Of a stretch of 64,000 nt of DNA, positions 40,001-47,703 are shown piece after piece. The notes under the pieces were generated by a model. The model did no database searches, was not told the origin of the DNA, and was given only the letters and a program-made list of their open reading frames with translations. The stretch is from Vicinamibacterales bacterium. Its GTDB lineage: Bacteria > Acidobacteriota > Vicinamibacteria > Vicinamibacterales > UBA2999. The DNA lies in NCBI GenBank assembly GCA_041659285.1, contig JBAZYO010000007.1, positions 180,198-244,197 of the forward strand. Direction: 5' to 3'. A program made the translations under genes and the position numbers. Position 1 is the first letter of the stretch, and the number at the start of each line of letters is the position of its first letter.

Positions 40001-41620
40001 CTAGAAGGGAGAGAACCCCAGTGACGGAAAGCGCGCCATCGTGTGGAGATGGTAGAGGGGCGGCCCGTAGACGATGAGGATCAACACCGCCGCCACGGCC
40101 GTCCACAGGCCCAGGCGATCCCAGATCGACGGCCCGGGTTCGGGCGGCGACATCGGCTCGGCGTACTCGATGGGCGCCATCTCCCCGCGTGGCGACACCA
40201 GCATGGTCATCAGGATCGTGCCGACGTAACACATCGCCGACACGAACAGGATCACGCCGCCGATCGCCGAGAGGTTCGTGAACGGAATCCAGGACTGCGC
40301 GGCGGCGACATCCTGGTACTCGCCGGTATAGACGCGCCGCGGCATCCCCATCAACCCGACGATGTGGTTGGGAATGCTGAAGAACTGCATGCCGACGAAC
40401 CACAGGTAGGGCTGCACCATCGCGACCCGCGGCCAGACGATGGCACGCCCGGTGAGGCGCGGCAGCACCCAGTAGGTGAAGCCCATGAACGTCAGCGCCA
40501 CCGCGGTGCCGACAGTGAGGTGAAAGTGCCCCTGGATCCACGCGGTGTTGTGGACCATCGCGTTCATCGCGTAGGCGGCGTTGATGGCGCCGCCGAAGCC
40601 GCCCAGGGCGAACGTCACCATCGACAGGGCCACGCTCGCGAAGAACGGGTCGCGCCACGGCAACCGCGGGATCCAGCCGAACAGCCCGGTGCCGCCGCGC
40701 GCCCGGCCGGCGTTTTCGAGCGAGGCGATTACCGTGAAGGCGGTAATGAGGCTCGGGAACATGATCGCGTAGGTCGTGAAGGTGTGGACCAGCTTCCAGC
40801 CGCTGGCGATGCCGGGGTCGGTGAACTGGTGATGCAACCCGACCGGCGTCGAGAACAGGATGAACTGCACGAAGACCACGCGCGTGAGGGCGTCGCTGAA
40901 CAGTTTGCCCCCCGCCACGCGCGGAATCACCGTGTACCACAGCACGTAGGCGGGCAGCAGCCAGAAGTAAGTCAAGGGATGCCCGAACCACCAGAAGTAG
41001 GTCCGCGCGATGATCGGATCGATCCGCGGGACCAGCCCGAACGACCATGGCAGGATCAGGACCAGGACTTCGACCGCCAAGCCGGTGGTGGCCAGGATCC
41101 AGATGATGACCGTGGTCATCATGCCGTGCATGGGCAGCGGCACGGGGGCGCCGGGGTTCGCCTTCCGCCAGGCGCGGAAGCTCCCGATCATCACGCCGCA
41201 CCAGACCCATGACCCCACCACCAGCAGCGTGGCGCCGACGTAGAACGCGGGATGCGCAAGCAGCGGTGGATAGAAGGTGTAGAGCACGGTGCTCGTGCCC
41301 GACAGGATGGCCAGCGTCGTGATCACCGTGCCGACCAGCGCCGCCCAGAAGCCCGCCCAGGCCCAGGCCATGCCCACCACGCGCCCAAGTGTCGTCTCGG
41401 CCACCAGGTAGCCGATCGCCATGATGAAGAACGTCGTGAAGACCAGCGCCTCCAGCACGCCGTGGGCCGTGACCGACAGGTAATACATGCGGGCGGACCC
41501 AAACGGCACCTGTACGCCCGTCCGCGACACCGCCTGCATCACCGCCATCATCGCGCCCAGGGCGAAAGCGGTGATCGCCACCCAGAGGTTCGACAGCACC
41601 AGCCGCGTGGCGGGCGTCAT
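40001..41620 (-). CDS. cbaA: ba3-type (B-family) heme-copper oxidase subunit I
   Basis: This 539-residue inner-membrane protein with about 13 helices is the catalytic subunit that reduces oxygen to water. Metal ligands: heme His in SVTAHGVLEALV, CuB histidines in YFWWFGHPLTYFWLLPAY and VGLHHQFTDPG, and the heme pair in IQGHFHLTVG. The GHPLTYFWLLPAY form and the absence of the A-family Glu point to the B-family (ba3). ATG 41620 overlaps the subunit II stop (ATGA), so translation is coupled. B-family enzymes are high-affinity and often expressed at low oxygen, which would fit its place next to a nitrate reductase. Confidence 0.95.
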   Translation of the reverse strand: MTPATRLVLSNLWVAITAFALGAMMAVMQAVSRTGVQVPFGSARMYYLSVTAHGVLEALVFTTFFIMAIGYLVAETTLGRVVGMAWAWAGFWAALVGTVITTLAILSGTSTVLYTFYPPLLAHPAFYVGATLLVVGSWVWCGVMIGSFRAWRKANPGAPVPLPMHGMMTTVIIWILATTGLAVEVLVLILPWSFGLVPRIDPIIARTYFWWFGHPLTYFWLLPAYVLWYTVIPRVAGGKLFSDALTRVVFVQFILFSTPVGLHHQFTDPGIASGWKLVHTFTTYAIMFPSLITAFTVIASLENAGRARGGTGLFGWIPRLPWRDPFFASVALSMVTFALGGFGGAINAAYAMNAMVHNTAWIQGHFHLTVGTAVALTFMGFTYWVLPRLTGRAIVWPRVAMVQPYLWFVGMQFFSIPNHIVGLMGMPRRVYTGEYQDVAAAQSWIPFTNLSAIGGVILFVSAMCYVGTILMTMLVSPRGEMAPIEYAEPMSPPEPGPSIWDRLGLWTAVAAVLILIVYGPPLYHLHTMARFPSLGFSPF

Positions 41621-42093
41621 GGCGCGCCCTCCACGATGACCTTGCCCTGCATCAAGTGGTGGGCGAGGCCGCAATACTCATTGCAGACCACGAGATACTC
41701 GCCGGGCCGCGCAAACGTGGTCGTCACTTCGCTGACGTAGCCGGGCGCGACGGTCAGGTTGACGTTGGTGCCGACAATCATGAACCCGTGCAGGACGTCG
41801 GGACTGGTGATGCGGAAGGTCACGGGCGTGCCGGCCGGCACGCGGATCACTTCGGGACGGAACACATAGAACTCCGCGCGCATCACGACCGTGACCCCGC
41901 CGTCGGGACCGACCGTCACGCCGGGGGTCGCGAACTCGCCGGCCGCGCTGAGCGTGTCGGGATTCACGGTTTCAACGTGACTGGGGGGATGCGCCGAGCC
42001 CGACACGGCGGTCAGGACGATAGCGCCGAGGAACAGCGCCAGCATGCCGGAGGCGGCCCACATCCAGTAGCGCTCGTATCGGTCAACGTGCAT
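41617..42093 (-). CDS. cbaB: ba3-type oxidase subunit II (CuA)
   Basis: This 158-residue protein has one N-terminal helix (about 10-33) and a periplasmic cupredoxin domain. The CuA site is CNEYCGLAHHLM with the additional His in VLHGFMIVG. The short length and single helix agree with ba3-type subunit II rather than the longer aa3 form. It accepts electrons from a soluble or membrane-anchored cytochrome. The tetraheme or octaheme cytochromes downstream in the operon are candidate donors. It overlaps subunit I by four bases. Confidence 0.93.
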   Translation of the reverse strand: MHVDRYERYWMWAASGMLALFLGAIVLTAVSGSAHPPSHVETVNPDTLSAAGEFATPGVTVGPDGGVTVVMRAEFYVFRPEVIRVPAGTPVTFRITSPDVLHGFMIVGTNVNLTVAPGYVSEVTTTFARPGEYLVVCNEYCGLAHHLMQGKVIVEGAP

Positions 42094-42105
42094 CGGCCAC
42101 GGCCT

Positions 42106-42243
42106 TCAATGCGTGCCTCGCGGCACGAACAACCCGAAAAACATGAGGAGCCAGCCCAGCACTACCAGCGCCCCGAACACGGCCACGATGACCACCGTGC
42201 CCCGCGGGCCCGCATCACCTGAAGGTTCGTCGCCAGTACTCAT
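42106..42243 (-). CDS. cbaD: Small single-helix peptide, ba3 oxidase subunit IIa-like
   Basis: This 45-residue peptide, read from ATG 42243 to TGA 42106-42108, is too short for ordinary gene calling. It has a hydrophilic N-terminus (MSTGDEPSGDAGPRG), then a hydrophobic helix (TVVIVAVFGALVVLGWLLMF) and a FVPRGTH end. The pattern P-[RK]-G ... W-L ... F-x-x-RG resembles the 34-residue subunit IIa (CbaD) of the Thermus ba3 oxidase, and the gene directly precedes subunit II, as in that oxidase. The stop lies 12 bp before the subunit II start. It should be membrane-embedded and stabilise the oxidase; this role is inferred from the pattern and synteny. Confidence 0.7.
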   Translation of the reverse strand: MSTGDEPSGDAGPRGTVVIVAVFGALVVLGWLLMFFGLFVPRGTH

Positions 42244-42385
42244 CTGCAGCCCACGTTGTGACACACGTCCATCCACGATTCAATAGGTGATTTGTAATGC
42301 CCTCCATTGGATCGAGTACGCAATTCCTGCTCTCTTGCGCCCTGCTCTGGACGATGGCATCGTCGTCGTCATGGGAGGACGAGTC

Positions 42386-42970
42386 ATGAGCGAACGACCC
42401 TCTGTGTTTGGGCAGTTGCCGGGTGACGGCGACATCCTGACCACCAGCGAATACCTGCAGACGGCGGAGACGCTCCGCGTGCAGGAGTTGATCTACGGCA
42501 CGGTGCACCTGGCGGAATCGCCGTCGCCGCGCCACCAGGATCTGTTGCTGGAAATCGCGGTGCTGCTGCGCGTCTTCGTCGGCCAGCACCGGCTCGGCTC
42601 GATCTGGATCGCGCCGCTGGACGTCATCCTCGATCCCAGCCGCGCGCTGGTTGCCCAGCCCGACCTGTTCTTCATCTCGAACAAGCGGCGCGAGATCATC
42701 ACCGACCGGATCTGGGGCGCGCCCGACCTGGTGCTGGAGGTGATGTCGCCGAATCCTCGGATCGGCGACCTGCAGCAACGCGTGGAGTGGTTCTGCGAGT
42801 ACGGCGTACGCGAATGCTGGCTCGTGCACCAGCTCACGCGCGAGATCGAGGTGCTGCAACTGGCCAACGGCGGGGTCCGGTCGCGGCAGACTTATCGGGG
42901 CGTCGAGCGAATTGAATCCACGGTGCTGCCCTTCTTCGGCATTTCCCCGGAGGTGCTCACCGGCTGGTGA
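42386..42970 (+). CDS. Uma2-family (DUF820) protein
   Basis: This 194-residue second member of the Uma2/DUF820 family has a PD-(D/E)XK nuclease-like fold. Visible motifs: EYLQTAETLRVQELIYGTVHLAESPSPRHQ, the acidic core VAQPDLFFISNKR and APDLVLEVMSPNPRIGDLQQRVEWF, and YGVRECWLVHQLTREIEVL. ATG 42386 follows a GGGAGGAC ribosome-binding site. It diverges from the oxidase operon and is followed by the cystathionine synthase gene. Its role is unknown; family members are sometimes called endonucleases without proof. Confidence 0.85.
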   Translation: MSERPSVFGQLPGDGDILTTSEYLQTAETLRVQELIYGTVHLAESPSPRHQDLLLEIAVLLRVFVGQHRLGSIWIAPLDVILDPSRALVAQPDLFFISNKRREIITDRIWGAPDLVLEVMSPNPRIGDLQQRVEWFCEYGVRECWLVHQLTREIEVLQLANGGVRSRQTYRGVERIESTVLPFFGISPEVLTGW

Positions 42971-42990
42971 ACCGGCTATGATGGAGAGGC

Positions 42991-44364
42991 GTGCCCAAGA
43001 AGCTTTATAACAACATTCTCGAGACCATCGGCGACACGCCGATGGTCCGCCTCAACCGCATTCCGAAAGGGATTGTCGCCGCCGATGTCTACGCCAAGAT
43101 CGAGACGGTGAACCCCGGCAACTCGATCAAGGACCGCATGGCGGTCAAGATGATCGAAGACGCCGAGAAGGCGGGCAAGCTGAAGCCCGGCGGCACCATC
43201 ATCGAAGGCACCTCCGGCAACACCGGCATGGGCCTGGCCATTGCCGCGGTCATCAAGGGCTACAAGTGCGTGTTCACCACCACCGACAAGCAGTCGAAGG
43301 AAAAGGTGGATGCGCTGCGGGCGTTCGGCGCCGAGGTGATTGTCTGCCCCACCGACGTCGATCCGGAAGACCCGCGGTCGTACTACTCGGTGTCGTCGCG
43401 GCTCGAGCGCGACACGCCCAACTCGTGGAAGGCCAACCAGTACGACAACCCGTCGAACGCGCAGGCCCACTACGAGCAGACCGGCCCCGAGATCTGGGAT
43501 CAGACCGGCGGCGAGATCGATCACCTGGTGGTCGGCGTCGGCACCGGCGGCACCATTTGCGGCACCGCCAGGTTCCTGAAAGAGCAGAAGCCGTCGGTGA
43601 AGGCCTGGGGCATCGACACCTACGGGTCGGTGTTCAAGAAGTACAAGGAGACCGGCGTCTTCGACAAGAACGAGATCTACCCGTACATCACCGAAGGCAT
43701 CGGCGAAGACTTCCTGCCCAAGAACGTGGACTTCAGCCTGATCGATCACTTCGAGAAGGTGACCGACCGCGACGCCGCGATCATGACCGGCCGCATCGCG
43801 CGCGAGGAAGGGATCTTCGCCGGCAACTCGGCGGGATCGGCGATGGCCGGCCTGCTGCAGCTGGCCGATCGGTTCAAGCCGGGCGAAACCGTGGTCGTGA
43901 TCTTCCACGACCACGGCACGCGCTATCTCGGGAAGATGTACAACCCCGACTGGATGCGCGAAAAGGGCTTCATCGACCGCAAGGGCCTGACCGCGCGCGA
44001 CCTCGTCGCCAACCGGCAGAAGGCGCCGCTGACGACCGTCGATCGCAACGACACCGTCGAGAAGGCCGCGCACATCCTGACCGAGCACGCCTACTCGCAG
44101 TTGCCCGTCACCGCGGACGGGCGCCTCGTCGGGTCGGTGAACGAGGGCTACCTGTATTCGGCGATCGTCAAGAACCCGGACGTCCTGCACGGCCGGGTGG
44201 AGACGATCATGCAGCCGGCCATTCCCTTCGCCGACATCTCGACGAGCGTGGACGCGCTGGCGGCAATGCTCACGCCGGAGAGCCCAGCGGTGCTGGTGAG
44301 GGACTTCAAGCTCGACGCGACCTACATCATCACGCGCTGGGACATCATCAAGGCGTTGGCGTAG
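42991..44364 (+). CDS. cbs: Cystathionine beta-synthase-type PLP enzyme with CBS domains
   Basis: This 457-residue fold-type II PLP enzyme joins serine (or O-acetylserine) with homocysteine or sulfide. The catalytic lysine is in ETVNPGNSIKDRMAV, the substrate loop is GTSGNTGMGLA, and the phosphate loop is VGVGTGGTICGTARF. The C-terminal 120 residues contain two CBS motifs (AYSQLPVTADGRLVGSVNEGYL and DALAAMLTPESPAVLV), a regulatory module that in human CBS binds SAM. The start is GTG 42991, chosen because of GGAGAGGC directly upstream. A possible TATGAT promoter is at 42977-42982. The enzyme is also similar to O-acetylserine sulfhydrylase; the CBS tail favours the transsulfuration role. Confidence 0.92.
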   Translation: MPKKLYNNILETIGDTPMVRLNRIPKGIVAADVYAKIETVNPGNSIKDRMAVKMIEDAEKAGKLKPGGTIIEGTSGNTGMGLAIAAVIKGYKCVFTTTDKQSKEKVDALRAFGAEVIVCPTDVDPEDPRSYYSVSSRLERDTPNSWKANQYDNPSNAQAHYEQTGPEIWDQTGGEIDHLVVGVGTGGTICGTARFLKEQKPSVKAWGIDTYGSVFKKYKETGVFDKNEIYPYITEGIGEDFLPKNVDFSLIDHFEKVTDRDAAIMTGRIAREEGIFAGNSAGSAMAGLLQLADRFKPGETVVVIFHDHGTRYLGKMYNPDWMREKGFIDRKGLTARDLVANRQKAPLTTVDRNDTVEKAAHILTEHAYSQLPVTADGRLVGSVNEGYLYSAIVKNPDVLHGRVETIMQPAIPFADISTSVDALAAMLTPESPAVLVRDFKLDATYIITRWDIIKALA

Positions 44365-44367
44365 GAC

Positions 44368-45606
44368 CTATTCCAGCTTGCGGCCACGGGTTTCGGGGCC
44401 CAGCCAGAGCAGCACGACCACCACGACGCCGGCCGACAGGATGCAGGTGAGCATCGCCGTCCTGAGGTCGGTGCCGCCGTCCTGCAGCGCGCCGATCAAA
44501 TACGGCGCGAAGGAACCAATGCCCACCCCGACGTGATACGTGAACCCGGTGCCGACGCCCCTGGCCTCGGTCGGGAACCGCTCCGACAGGTAGCCCGGCA
44601 CGATGCCCCACGCCCCCGAGGCGAAGAAGCCGATCAACCAGGCGCCAAGCAGCAGCGCCCACGCGCTCGACGCAAACAGGAACATCGGCGCGGCCAGCAG
44701 GCCCAGCACGACGCCGAGCGTGGCGGCGCCGCGGCGGCCTCCCCACTTCTCTGACAGCGCGCCCAGCGCCACGGATCCAATCAACCCGCCCGCATTCAGC
44801 AGCAGCAGGAACGCCAGCGGCTGCTGCTTCAACACGCCGAGCAACGTCGGATACCAGAACGTGGTGGACTGGTACATCGACACGAAGCCGCCCATCAGCA
44901 GCGAGGTGTGAATGGTCGCCCACCGCACGTCCTTGTCGAACAGGCGCGCGAGCGAACTGCGGGTGGCCTGCCCCTGCTCCTTCATCTGGCGACGGCGCTC
45001 GACCCACACCGGGCTCTCCGGCACCCGCCACATCAGGCCGAACACGGCGATGGAGGGGATCACGCCGGCCCACAGCATGATGCGCCACGCCCACTCGGGC
45101 CGGTCGCTGATCATCGGATAGCCGAGCTGATACACCAGCGACGACAGCAGGAAGCCGAACGAGTAACCGCCCTGCAGGATCCCCGAGGCGATGCCGCGAT
45201 GCCTCGCCGGCCACTGCTCGAGCGCCAGCGGCATGCCCGCCGCCCACATGCCGCCCATGCCGATGCCAAACAGCCCGCGGAACGCGAACAGCATCACGTA
45301 GCTGGTTGACAGGCCGCTGAGGAATGCAAACGCCGTGTACCACCCGATCGAGAAGAGGATGGGCCCCTTGCGTCCGTAGCGATCCGCCAGCGTGCCGGCG
45401 CCAATGCCGCCGAACACCCGAAACAGCAAGGTCACGGTGCCGAGCAGGCCGGCCAGGGCGCGGTTGACCTCGAAGCTCCGCTGGATGTCGATCAGGACGA
45501 AGGTCAGGATGGTGAAATCGAAGGCGTCGAGCGTCCACGCCGCGAAGGTGGTGAGAAACGTCTTCCACTGCTGGCGGCTGACCTCGCGATACCACGGCTG
45601 CGACAT
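44368..45606 (-). CDS. Major facilitator superfamily transporter
   Basis: This 412-residue permease has 12 predicted helices. The family signature GGIGAGTLADRYGRKGPILFSIG lies between helices 2 and 3, and GSVALGALSEKWGGRRGA is the matching second-half loop. The first half also contains FAAWTLDAFDFTILTFVLIDI, reminiscent of the AAHS (aromatic acid/H+ symporter) and sialate branch, so a carboxylic-acid substrate is plausible but unproven. ATG 45606 is preferred over ATG 45618 because TATGCT lies 7 nt upstream, a leaderless pattern. It converges with the CBS gene (3 bp) and diverges from the gene at 45636 across only 29 bp. Confidence 0.88.
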   Translation of the reverse strand: MSQPWYREVSRQQWKTFLTTFAAWTLDAFDFTILTFVLIDIQRSFEVNRALAGLLGTVTLLFRVFGGIGAGTLADRYGRKGPILFSIGWYTAFAFLSGLSTSYVMLFAFRGLFGIGMGGMWAAGMPLALEQWPARHRGIASGILQGGYSFGFLLSSLVYQLGYPMISDRPEWAWRIMLWAGVIPSIAVFGLMWRVPESPVWVERRRQMKEQGQATRSSLARLFDKDVRWATIHTSLLMGGFVSMYQSTTFWYPTLLGVLKQQPLAFLLLLNAGGLIGSVALGALSEKWGGRRGAATLGVVLGLLAAPMFLFASSAWALLLGAWLIGFFASGAWGIVPGYLSERFPTEARGVGTGFTYHVGVGIGSFAPYLIGALQDGGTDLRTAMLTCILSAGVVVVVLLWLGPETRGRKLE

Positions 45607-45613
45607 GGCCAAT

Positions 45614-45619
45614 AGCATA
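45614..45619 (-). promoter_or_regulatory. Candidate leaderless -10 element, MFS gene
   Basis: On the minus strand TATGCT is followed by ATTGGCC (7 nt) and the ATG at 45606, without a ribosome-binding site. It is one half of a divergent promoter pair in a 29-bp intergenic gap. Confidence 0.5.
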
Positions 45620-45623
45620 CGAG

Positions 45624-45629
45624 TAGAAT
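45624..45629 (+). promoter_or_regulatory. Candidate leaderless -10 element, gene at 45636
   Basis: TAGAAT is followed by GCGCGG (6 nt) and the ATG at 45636. It lies 4 bp from the oppositely oriented TATGCT for the MFS gene. Confidence 0.55.
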
Positions 45630-45635
45630 GCGCGG

Positions 45636-46076
45636 ATGATTCGCTTGATTACGTCTCTGTTTGTCGCCGTGTTCCTGCTTGACGCCGCCCCGTCGATCGC
45701 GCTCGCGCAAGCGGCCGACGGTCCGGTCTACGTGGCGTACTTCTGGCGCGCGAAGCCCGGACAGGCCGACGCCTACAACGACTACATCAAGGGCACGGCC
45801 GAGAAGATCGACGAGGACGCGCGCAAGGCCGGCGTGTTCGAAGAGGTGGTGACCGTGACGCCGTCGCAGATGGGCACCTCGGTCACCATTGCCGACTGGA
45901 CGCACCTGCGCATTTTCAAGCTGAAGAACCGGGCCGCCGCCGAGGCGCTCGGCAAGGGCCTCGACGAGGCGACCCTGCGCGTCGTCCCCGATGACGCCCA
46001 GCGCAAGCGCAACAGCGAGCGCTCGGCGTCCCTGCGCGACTTCGTTCGCCAGGAAGTCTGGACGGCGCTGCGATGA
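45636..46076 (+). CDS. Exported hypothetical protein
   Basis: This 146-residue protein has a signal peptide (MIRLITSLFVAVFLLDAAPSIALAQ). The mature part YVAYFWRAKPGQADAYNDYIKGTAEKIDEDARKAG and ADWTHLRIFKLKNRAAAEALGKGLDEA has a mixed alpha/beta pattern that vaguely recalls dimeric alpha-beta barrel domains, but no family can be named with confidence. No cofactor motif is visible. Its stop overlaps the next start (ATGA at 46073-46076), so it is translationally coupled to the formamidase-like gene. A leaderless promoter probably drives both. Confidence 0.65.
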   Translation: MIRLITSLFVAVFLLDAAPSIALAQAADGPVYVAYFWRAKPGQADAYNDYIKGTAEKIDEDARKAGVFEEVVTVTPSQMGTSVTIADWTHLRIFKLKNRAAAEALGKGLDEATLRVVPDDAQRKRNSERSASLRDFVRQEVWTALR

Positions 46077-47077
46077 AGCGCCTGCTCACGGTCGTCCTCG
46101 CAATGTCGGCGACGCTGCTGTCGGCGCAGGCGCCGCGCACGCATCGCCTCGAGGCGACACCCGCGACCGTGGCCTACGGCCACTACTGGTCCGAGACCAA
46201 ACCGGTCCTGACCATCGCCTCGGGCGACATCATCGACGTGGACACGCTGCTGACCTCGGTGCCGGACCGGCTCGAGAAGGCGGGCGTCCCCGCCGCCGGC
46301 GTGCAGGCCTCGCTGCGCGCGATTGTCGAGAACGTCAAGGACCGCGGCCCGGGCGGCCACATCCTCACCGGCCCGGTCTTCGTGACCGGCGCCGGGCCGG
46401 GTGACGCGCTCGAGGTCAAGGTGCTGTCGATCGACCTGCCGATCGCCTACGGCTACAACGGCTGCGCCGGCTTCATCCGCGACAACTGCGCGCCGGGGCG
46501 CGGGCCGACGATCATCCAGATGGATCGCAAGAACATGACGGCGACGTTCCTGCCGGGCATCGTGATTCCGCTGAGGCCCTTCTTCGGCAGCATGGGCGTG
46601 GCGCCGCCGCCCGCGCAGGGCCGCGTCAGCAGCAACCCTCCGGGGATCCACGCCGGCAACCTCGACAACAAGGAACTGGTCGCCGGCACCACGCTGTGGA
46701 TTCCCGTGCACGTGCCCGGCGCGCTCTTCGAGATCGGCGACGGCCACGCCGCCCAGGGCGACGGCGAAGTGGATCAGACGGCCATCGAAACCTCGCTACG
46801 CGGCAAAGTGCAGCTGACCGTCCGCAAGGGGATGACGCTGGCCTGGCCGCGGGCGGAGACCAGCACCCACTTCATCAGCATGGGCACCGACGTGGACCTG
46901 ACCGCCGCCACGCGCATCGCCATCCAGGAGATGGTGGACTTTCTCGCCGCCACGAAGAAGATGGACAAGCATCAGGCCTACCAACTGACGAGCCTGGCCG
47001 GCGACGTCGCCATCACCCAACTGGTCGATGGAACGATGGGCGTCCACGTCAAGATGCCGAAGAGCATTTTCAAGTAA
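46073..47077 (+). CDS. Exported acetamidase/formamidase-family protein
   Basis: This 334-residue FmdA/AmdA-family protein has a Sec signal peptide (MKRLLTVVLAMSATLLSAQA). Members cleave formamide or acetamide to ammonia and the acid. Recognisable family regions: GHYWSETKPVLTIASGDIIDVDTL, GHILTGPVFVTGAGPGDALEVKVL, SNPPGIHAGNLDNKEL and WIPVHVPGALFEIGDGHAAQGDGEV with the paired acidic residues that bind zinc in homologues. Cytoplasmic formamidases lack signal peptides, so an exported version suggests use of external amides. The coupled upstream gene may assist. The downstream PAP2-like gene starts 10 bp later. Confidence 0.88.
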   Translation: MKRLLTVVLAMSATLLSAQAPRTHRLEATPATVAYGHYWSETKPVLTIASGDIIDVDTLLTSVPDRLEKAGVPAAGVQASLRAIVENVKDRGPGGHILTGPVFVTGAGPGDALEVKVLSIDLPIAYGYNGCAGFIRDNCAPGRGPTIIQMDRKNMTATFLPGIVIPLRPFFGSMGVAPPPAQGRVSSNPPGIHAGNLDNKELVAGTTLWIPVHVPGALFEIGDGHAAQGDGEVDQTAIETSLRGKVQLTVRKGMTLAWPRAETSTHFISMGTDVDLTAATRIAIQEMVDFLAATKKMDKHQAYQLTSLAGDVAITQLVDGTMGVHVKMPKSIFK

Positions 47078-47087
47078 GGTTCAGCAC

Positions 47088-47699
47088 ATGCGATCTCCAT
47101 TCATGCCCTTTGTGCTCGCCGCAATCGTCTCGCTGTTGATCGGCGTGGGCGTGGCGATGGAGCCTTACTTCGCCGGCGATGTGCGCGTCGCGCGCGCGCT
47201 GCAATCGGCGACGCCGGAGCCGGGGTGGTGGGCCACGCCCATCAGCCGCCTGGCGCCGGCGCCGGCGAAGTACTACGTCATGGCAATCGCCGCGATCCTG
47301 GCCTTTGCGCTCGCCGGGGTGCGGGGCCTGCTGCTGGCCGTGGCCTTCATCGCGCTCGAGCAGTACGGGGCCGAGTCAACCAAGGCCTGGTTCGGACGGC
47401 CGCGTCCCTCCCGCGACCTGATTGCCGTGGTCGGCACGCCGAGCGGATTCACCTTCCCTTCCACGACCATCACCTTCTTCTCGGTGACCTTCGGCCTGGT
47501 GGCGGTGATCGCCGCGCGCGTGCGCAGGAAGACGCCGCTCGCCATCGGCGCGCTCGCCGCCGGATCGGTAATGCTGCTCCTGGGCTGCCTGGCGCGGGTC
47601 GCGCTCGGCGTGCACTGGCCCAGCGACGTGGCGCTCACCGCCATTGTCTGCCTGTCCTGGATCTGGGCGGCCTCCCGCCTCGTTCTCAAGCGGGCCTGA
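47088..47699 (+). CDS. PAP2-like membrane protein (degenerate phosphatase motif 2)
   Basis: This 203-residue protein with about five to six helices belongs to the PAP2/undecaprenyl-diphosphatase-like family. Motif 1 (K-x6-RP) is present as KAWFGRPRP. Motif 2, normally PSGH, reads FPSTTITF, so the general-acid histidine is missing. Motif 3 (SR-x5-H-x3-D) is ARVALGVHWPSD. A classical phosphatase may therefore have lost or altered activity. ATG 47088 follows the formamidase stop by 10 bp, and the next gene starts 4 bp after the PAP2 stop, so cotranscription is likely. Confidence 0.8.
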   Translation: MRSPFMPFVLAAIVSLLIGVGVAMEPYFAGDVRVARALQSATPEPGWWATPISRLAPAPAKYYVMAIAAILAFALAGVRGLLLAVAFIALEQYGAESTKAWFGRPRPSRDLIAVVGTPSGFTFPSTTITFFSVTFGLVAVIAARVRRKTPLAIGALAAGSVMLLLGCLARVALGVHWPSDVALTAIVCLSWIWAASRLVLKRA

Positions 47700-47703
47700 G
47701 GCC

